The notes under the pieces: model-generated
What the model was told of the DNA's origin: nothing
Databases searched by the model: none
The model's input: only the letters and a program-made list of their open reading frames with translations
Assembly (NCBI GenBank): GCA_937983015.1
Contig: CALKAK010000001.1
Span: 1-9,386, forward strand
Reading direction: 5' to 3'
Length of the DNA: 9,386 nucleotides
Origin: an uncultured Bacillaceae bacterium
GTDB taxonomy: Bacteria; Bacillota; Bacilli; Bacillales; Caldibacillaceae
Translations under genes and position numbers: made by a program
In this document: piece after piece, positions 5,677-9,386 of the stretch
Layout: each line of letters starts with the position of its first letter
Numbering within the stretch: the first letter of the stretch is position 1

Positions 5677-7170
5677 TTAATTTCTAAAAGGATGTAAACG
5701 TTGGTTTAACTCTTTTGTGTTCGCATAAATATCACGATAAATCTTGAACAACTCTTGATATTTTTTTACATTTTCTGGATCCGGGGTGTATTCCTCAACA
5801 ACATCGATGAACTGATCAGCGCATTCTTGCAGGCTGTTGAACCATCCACAACCGTAAGCAGCAAGCATCGCCGCGCCGAGCCCCGGTCCTTGTTCGCTGG
5901 CCAATTTAAACACTTTCGCATTGAAGATGTCCGCTTGAATCTGCAGCCAAGTTTTATTTTTCGCACCGCCGCCGATGGAAATCACGGTATCCACAGTTTT
6001 TCCAGCTTCACGGAAGACCTCGATCGACTCGTGTAATGAGAAAGTGATCCCTTCGATGACGGCCCTTACAAAGTGTTTCAGCGTATGACCCGAATCAACA
6101 CCGATAAAGCTACCGCGTATTTGTGAATCCGCATGCGGTGTACGTTCGCCGACAATATACGGAGTAAATAAGAGACCCGATGAACCTACCGGAATCTCTT
6201 CTATCCCCTCTAGAAATTCATCGAAATCCAAATCTTTCGCAAAAGTATCTTTAAACCAGCTTAAACTGTAACCAGCAGCAAGCGTGACACCCATCGTGTA
6301 GTACGCATCGGTTTCTGCGTGGTTAAAATAGTGCACCTTACCTTGAAAATCCTTCGTGCTCGTTGGTTCATAGGAAAGGACAACACCAGATGTTCCTATG
6401 CTGCACAAAGTTTTTCCTTCTGAAAGAATCCCTGCACCGATGGCACCGCAGGCATTATCCGCCCCACCGGCGAACACTTTCGTCTTTTCACTCAAACCGG
6501 TTTTTTCAGCAAATTCCTTCGTCACTGTACCGACAAAATCACTTGATTCAACGAGAGGCGGGCAGAGGGAAACAGGGATGTCAAGTAATTCACAAAGTTC
6601 TTCGCTCCATTTTTTCGCGGCTATATCGAGTAACAGCGTCCCCGCTGCATCGGAATAATCCATATGAATTTGTCCTGTCATCGCGAAACGCACATAGTCT
6701 TTCGGCAACAGAAAAACTTTAGCTTTAGCGAAAATCTCGGGTTCATATTGTTTCACCCACAAGATTTTCGGCAGGGTGAATCCTTCCAGAGCCCTATTTT
6801 TGGTGATCGCAAGTAACTTTTTCTCACCGACAATATCATAAATTTGCCTGCACTGTTCCGTTGTCCGCGTATCATTCCATAAGATCGCATTCCGCAAGAC
6901 ATTGTAATTTTCATCCAGGAGTACGAGACCGTGCATTTGTCCAGAAAAACTGATGCCTTCAATATCTTCTGGATCATAATCCGCAATCAGCTCTTTGATC
7001 GCAGCTGTGGTTTGCTCGACCCAATCGTGCGGATTTTGTTCATTGTAACCGGATCTTTCTTGGATCAACGGATACGGCTTGGAGACTTCATTGACCACAT
7101 CTCCTGCTTTACTTACGAGCAAGACCTTGACGGAACTCGTTCCGAGGTCCACGCCAATGACGTATTTCAT
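5677..7170 (-). CDS. xylB: Xylulokinase (FGGY carbohydrate kinase family)
   Basis: A 497-aa cytoplasmic kinase that phosphorylates D-xylulose with ATP to D-xylulose-5-phosphate, feeding the pentose phosphate pathway. The length is normal for XylB. N-terminal FGGY domain: phosphate-binding GVDLGTSSVKVLL (6-18) and the sugar-site motif SGQMHG (76-81), diagnostic for xylulokinases. The catalytic base is D238 in GGADNACGAIGAG. C-terminal domain: phosphate motif SIGTSG (257-262), GERTPHAD (341-348) and the FGGY signature region around SIGGGAKNKTWLQIQADI (398-415). The ATG has a GGGAG ribosome binding site about 10 nt upstream. It follows xylA after 111 bp that contain a strong stem-loop but no convincing promoter, so it is probably co-transcribed with xylA, perhaps at a lower level. 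Confidence 0.97.
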   Translation of the reverse strand: MKYVIGVDLGTSSVKVLLVSKAGDVVNEVSKPYPLIQERSGYNEQNPHDWVEQTTAAIKELIADYDPEDIEGISFSGQMHGLVLLDENYNVLRNAILWNDTRTTEQCRQIYDIVGEKKLLAITKNRALEGFTLPKILWVKQYEPEIFAKAKVFLLPKDYVRFAMTGQIHMDYSDAAGTLLLDIAAKKWSEELCELLDIPVSLCPPLVESSDFVGTVTKEFAEKTGLSEKTKVFAGGADNACGAIGAGILSEGKTLCSIGTSGVVLSYEPTSTKDFQGKVHYFNHAETDAYYTMGVTLAAGYSLSWFKDTFAKDLDFDEFLEGIEEIPVGSSGLLFTPYIVGERTPHADSQIRGSFIGVDSGHTLKHFVRAVIEGITFSLHESIEVFREAGKTVDTVISIGGGAKNKTWLQIQADIFNAKVFKLASEQGPGLGAAMLAAYGCGWFNSLQECADQFIDVVEEYTPDPENVKKYQELFKIYRDIYANTKELNQRLHPFRN

Positions 7171-7202
7171 TGTATCATTCTCCCATTCTAAAAATAATTG
7201 TT

Positions 7203-7247
7203 TTCGAAAATAGCTGAACTCACAAAGGAAGTTCAGCTATTTTCGAA
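7203..7247 (-). terminator. Perfect 18-bp stem-loop between xylA and xylB
   Basis: Arms 7203-7220 and 7230-7247 are perfectly complementary with a 9-nt loop. On the minus strand the stem ends in AGCUAUUUUCGAA and is followed by AACAAUUAUUUUUAG. The AT-rich end of the stem and the following U-rich stretch make it a candidate partial terminator or RNA-stabilising hairpin, lowering xylB relative to xylA. The pairing is certain; the effect is inferred. Full termination seems unlikely, because no promoter for xylB is evident downstream of it. Confidence 0.7.
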
Positions 7248-7281
7248 CTATCTATATAAAAAGGGGGTATGGTAAGCGAAA

Positions 7282-8598
7282 TTAGAATGTTGTTAGCAAA
7301 TACTGATTGATGGTGGCACGTAATTCTTCTAGTTTGCCAGATTCGTTTTTGATCTCAGGCAATTCTAACGCATATTTTTCTAAAGTATGGAAATTCGCTT
7401 TACCTTCAACGATTTCTTTACCGATACCTTCTGTATAGCTCTTATAACGTTCGGCGATGAAGTTGTCGATCACACCATCTTCAATCAAGCGGTGTGCAAC
7501 TTTCAAGCCGACCGCAAAACCATCCATACCGGCGATATGTGCACGGAATAGATCTTCCGGTTCAAAGGAACCACGGCGTACTTTGGCATCGAAGTTCAAA
7601 CCGCCTTTGCCCAATCCACCGTTTTTAATGACCTCATACATGGCCAGGGTTGTTGAGTACAGGTTGGTCGGGAACTCGTCCGTATCCCAGCCGAGGAGCA
7701 AATCTCCTTGGTTAGCATCGATCGAACCGAGCATGCCATGGATGCGGGCTACACGTAATTCATGTTCGAAGGTATGTCCGGCTAATGTAGCGTGGTTCGC
7801 TTCGATATTAAATTTGAAATGATCGACGAGGTCATATTTTTGCAAGAATGCTAAACCTGTAGCAACATCGAAGTCATATTGATGTTTGGTTGGTTCTTTC
7901 GGCTTCGGTTCGATCAAGAACTGTCCTTCAAAGCCAATCTCTTTCGCATAATCTACAGCCATATGGAAAAATCTGGCAAGATTATCTTGTTCAAATTTCA
8001 GGTCTGTATTCAACAAGGATTCGTATCCTTCACGTCCACCCCAGAACACGTAGTTCTGTGCATTGAGCCGTTTGGCAATTTCTAAATTCTTTTTCACGAT
8101 CGCAGCAGCGGTAGCGAAAACATCAGCGTTGCAAGAAGTTGCGGCGCCATGGACGAAACGAGGGTGGCTGAACAGGTTCGCCGTATTCCAGAGCAACTTT
8201 GTCTTGCTCGTTTTCATATACTCTTCGATCATGTCGACAATTTCGTCCAAATTCTTGAAGAACTCTTTCAATGAATCTCCTTCTGGGGCTATGTCCACAT
8301 CATGGAAGCAGAAGAACGGAACGTTCAATTTTTCAAAGAATTCGAAGGCCGCCTCTACACGAGCTTTGGCAAGATCCATTCCTTGATAACGGTCCCAGGG
8401 ACGGATCATGTTCCCGCGTCCGAAAGGATCGGTACCGTCAAATGTAAAGGTATGCCAGTAAGCTACAGAAAAGCGCAACCACTCTTCCATCGTGCGATCG
8501 CCGACTTTTTCCTCGGGATTATAGAACTTGAATGAAAACGGATTTTTTGATGTTGGCCCTTCATAGTTAATTTTGGAAACGTTTTCGAAGAATGCCAT
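7282..8598 (-). CDS. xylA: Xylose isomerase (class II, long form)
   Basis: A 438-aa cytoplasmic TIM-barrel enzyme that interconverts D-xylose and D-xylulose (and D-glucose and D-fructose) using two divalent metal ions. Catalytic H99 and D102 lie in FCFHDVDIAPEG. The metal ligands are all present: E230 (LIEPKPKEPTKHQYD), E266 and H269 (FNIEANHA), D294 (GSIDANQGD), D305 and D307 (WDTDEFP), and D337 (NFDAK). W137 and W186 (VFWGGREGYE) shape the sugar pocket. The N-terminal extension and length match class II enzymes such as those of Thermotoga and Bacillus. The ATG has an excellent ribosome binding site, GGGAGG, 7 nt upstream. It is the first gene of the xyl operon behind a XylR-controlled promoter, and its first codons contain a strong cre-like site. 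No damaged motif was seen. Confidence 0.98.
   Translation of the reverse strand: MAFFENVSKINYEGPTSKNPFSFKFYNPEEKVGDRTMEEWLRFSVAYWHTFTFDGTDPFGRGNMIRPWDRYQGMDLAKARVEAAFEFFEKLNVPFFCFHDVDIAPEGDSLKEFFKNLDEIVDMIEEYMKTSKTKLLWNTANLFSHPRFVHGAATSCNADVFATAAAIVKKNLEIAKRLNAQNYVFWGGREGYESLLNTDLKFEQDNLARFFHMAVDYAKEIGFEGQFLIEPKPKEPTKHQYDFDVATGLAFLQKYDLVDHFKFNIEANHATLAGHTFEHELRVARIHGMLGSIDANQGDLLLGWDTDEFPTNLYSTTLAMYEVIKNGGLGKGGLNFDAKVRRGSFEPEDLFRAHIAGMDGFAVGLKVAHRLIEDGVIDNFIAERYKSYTEGIGKEIVEGKANFHTLEKYALELPEIKNESGKLEELRATINQYLLTTF
8573..8588. promoter_or_regulatory. Candidate CcpA cre site inside the start of xylA
   Basis: The plus strand reads TTGGAAACGTTTTCGA, 15 of 16 matches to WTGNNARCGNWWWCAW, with a single miss near the 3' end. 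It overlaps xylA codons 4-9 (about +57 to +72 of the predicted transcript). In Bacillus subtilis and B. megaterium the cre of the xyl operon is also located within xylA, so the position supports the call. Confidence 0.7.
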
Positions 8599-8651
8599 GG
8601 TTATCCTCCCTTTTCAAAAGTTATTATGTATGAAATTCAATATCTGTTTCG

Positions 8652-8680
8652 ATTATAACACAATAACAATAGTTTGTCTA
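8652..8680 (-). promoter_or_regulatory. xylA: SigmaA promoter of the xylA operon
   Basis: The minus strand has -35 TAGACA (8675-8680), a 17-nt spacer and a perfect -10 TATAAT (8652-8657). Transcription would start near 8645, giving a leader of about 46 nt. The -35 box lies inside the XylR operator, so repressor and RNA polymerase should exclude each other. A long A/T-rich stretch upstream (about 8695-8745) could act as an UP element. Confidence 0.83.
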
Positions 8681-8691
8681 TTGCATAAACT
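8671..8691. promoter_or_regulatory. XylR-type operator of the xylA operon
   Basis: The plus strand reads AGTTTGT-CTATTGC-ATAAACT, with flanking T and A extending the symmetry to TAGTTTGT...ATAAACTA. Only one half-site base differs from the perfect copy at 3657-3677, and the 7-bp spacing is the same. It overlaps the -35 box of the promoter. Unlike the transporter operon, only one copy is seen. Confidence 0.82.
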
Positions 8692-8747
8692 AACTTACTT
8701 TCTTAAATTTTTATAACAAATATTTTAAAAAATAATTTTAGATTTGA

Positions 8748-8763
8748 ACGGAAGCGTAAAAAA
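8748..8763 (+). promoter_or_regulatory. Weak cre-like box upstream of the xylA promoter
   Basis: The plus strand reads ACGGAAGCGTAAAAAA, 14 of 16 against WTGNNARCGNWWWCAW, but the conserved second T is C and the 3' half is only an A-run. It lies about 100 bp upstream of the predicted xylA start. Much less convincing than the site inside xylA. Confidence 0.25.
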
Positions 8764-9299
8764 TATATGGTTTTTTCTTTTCTCATATAAATATCGTTAG
8801 ATTCCCAAAATAATCTAGTTTTCATGAGGATGGCTTACAGACAACACGATAAATTTTTCACATCGAAGTTAACTGTCATTTTTTAGAAATTTAAAATCAG
8901 TTGATCAGAATTTAGATAAAATTGCAATCACCTGTTATTAAGAATATTTTCTATCGCCCGTTATCGCGATCGAAAAAGCAGTGGAACTTATCAGTGGGGT
9001 GAAGACGAGCATGGTAAAACATTCACTCCAACCAGCTGAACTACCATGCTCGTCTTGATATGATCAATAGAGTATTTTTCCGATATTTGGGTTTACCTCA
9101 TCACTAATTGTTCCGTTACCGCTTATTATGTTTGTGAAAACAAGATTAAGAGAATTCTCTACCAATTAAGAATCACTACGCGAGATTTCTTTTTTTACTA
9201 TAGATGTCTAACCAAACGGCAAATAAGAGGATGGACCTACGTCAATATTTTGGACACAAATAGTTTAGTATTTTATCCAGTGGATCGCTATCATTTTTC
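8764..9299. other. Intergenic region without a supported gene
   Basis: About 540 bp upstream of the xylA control region in which I find no credible coding frame on either strand. It is AT-rich apart from 8950-9060. The divergent xylR gene that often accompanies xylA is not here. The only clear structure is the inverted repeat at 9002-9056. The region may be decayed sequence or hold an unrecognised small RNA, but nothing visible decides this. Confidence 0.5.
9002..9056. repeat. Perfect 15-bp inverted repeat with 25-nt centre
   Basis: Arms AAGACGAGCATGGTA (9002-9016) and its exact complement (9042-9056) enclose 25 nt. The arms are far more GC-rich than the surrounding DNA. Neither side is followed by a T-run (plus strand GATATGATC, minus strand CACCCCACTG), so it does not look like an ordinary intrinsic terminator. 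It could be a remnant of a mobile element, a structured RNA or a protein-binding site; I do not recognise it. Confidence 0.85.
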
Positions 9300-9386
9300 A
9301 TGGCTTTACATGTTTTGGCAGGCATGATAATTGGTAGGCAAGGCCATAATGGAGCTATGGTGGCTGAAGCCATCAGACATTGTCTC
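9300..9386 (+). CDS. Possible 5' fragment of an unidentified open frame running off the window
   Basis: An ATG at 9300 opens 29 codons to the window edge (MALHVLAGMIIGRQGHNG..., followed by AMVAEAIRHCL); the frame is open without a start back to about 9270. The start of the peptide is hydrophobic. No good ribosome binding site precedes the ATG; GTGGA lies too far upstream. A competing open stretch exists on the minus strand (9242-9385, 47 codons before the stop). I do not recognise the product. It could be the start of a gene, a decayed transposase fragment, or chance. Confidence 0.22.
   Translation, partial: MALHVLAGMIIGRQGHNGAMVAEAIRHCL

Noticed and set aside
7171..7202. A separate promoter for xylB
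   Set aside because: No -35/-10 pair with acceptable spacing is visible between the stem-loop and the xylB start.
9226..9260. Resemblance of the stretch around GTCAATATTTTGGACAC to terminal repeats of IS3-type elements
   Set aside because: I could find no matching second end, target duplication or transposase frame in the window; the similarity is from memory and too short.
1..9386. CRISPR arrays, tRNA or rRNA genes, phage or defence genes
   Set aside because: No spaced direct repeats, no cloverleaf-like sequences and no such protein families were seen on either strand.

Overview
The window reads as a xylose / xylo-oligosaccharide utilisation locus from a low-GC Firmicute, most likely a Bacillaceae member. 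The reasons are strong AGGAGG-type ribosome binding sites, sigmaA-type TTGACA/TATAAT promoters, XylR-type operators of the AGTTTGT-N7-ACAAACT form, CcpA-type cre sites, intrinsic terminators, and gene families typical of bacilli. A genus cannot be assigned from the sequence alone; a halo- or alkaliphilic relative is a guess from the acidic binding protein.

Layout: all six confident genes lie on the minus strand, so read from right to left. (1) Positions 8764-9386: AT-rich DNA with no convincing gene, one GC-richer 15-bp perfect inverted repeat (9002-9056), and an unassigned open frame running off the right edge. (2) xyl operon: promoter and XylR operator (8652-8691), then xylA (xylose isomerase, 8598-7282), a perfect 18-bp stem-loop, xylB (xylulokinase, 7170-5677), a GH43 beta-xylosidase (5642-4023), and an intrinsic terminator (about 3963-4001). 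(3) A 560-bp regulatory interval holding a near-consensus sigmaA promoter, two XylR operators forming a perfect 19-bp-arm inverted repeat, two cre-like boxes and a leader of about 220 nt. (4) Transporter operon: lipoprotein substrate-binding protein (3461-2148), a stem-loop, MalF-like permease (1953-1012), MalG-like permease (1005-163), then a terminator-like hairpin (122-149).

How the genes work together: the ABC transporter (CUT1 type) probably imports xylobiose or longer xylo-oligosaccharides. The GH43 enzyme has no signal peptide, so it would cleave them in the cytoplasm to xylose. XylA converts xylose to xylulose, and XylB phosphorylates that to xylulose-5-phosphate for the pentose phosphate pathway. 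Both operons carry the same type of XylR operator and cre-like sites, consistent with xylose induction and glucose repression. The XylR repressor, the transporter ATPase (often a shared MsmX-type protein in bacilli), a xylose symporter and a secreted xylanase are all absent here and must lie elsewhere.

I do not see a new biological system. The points worth a second look are regulatory: the mirrored double operator downstream of the transporter promoter, the cre inside the first codons of xylA, the differential-expression stem-loops, and the unexplained inverted repeat and open frame at the right end.
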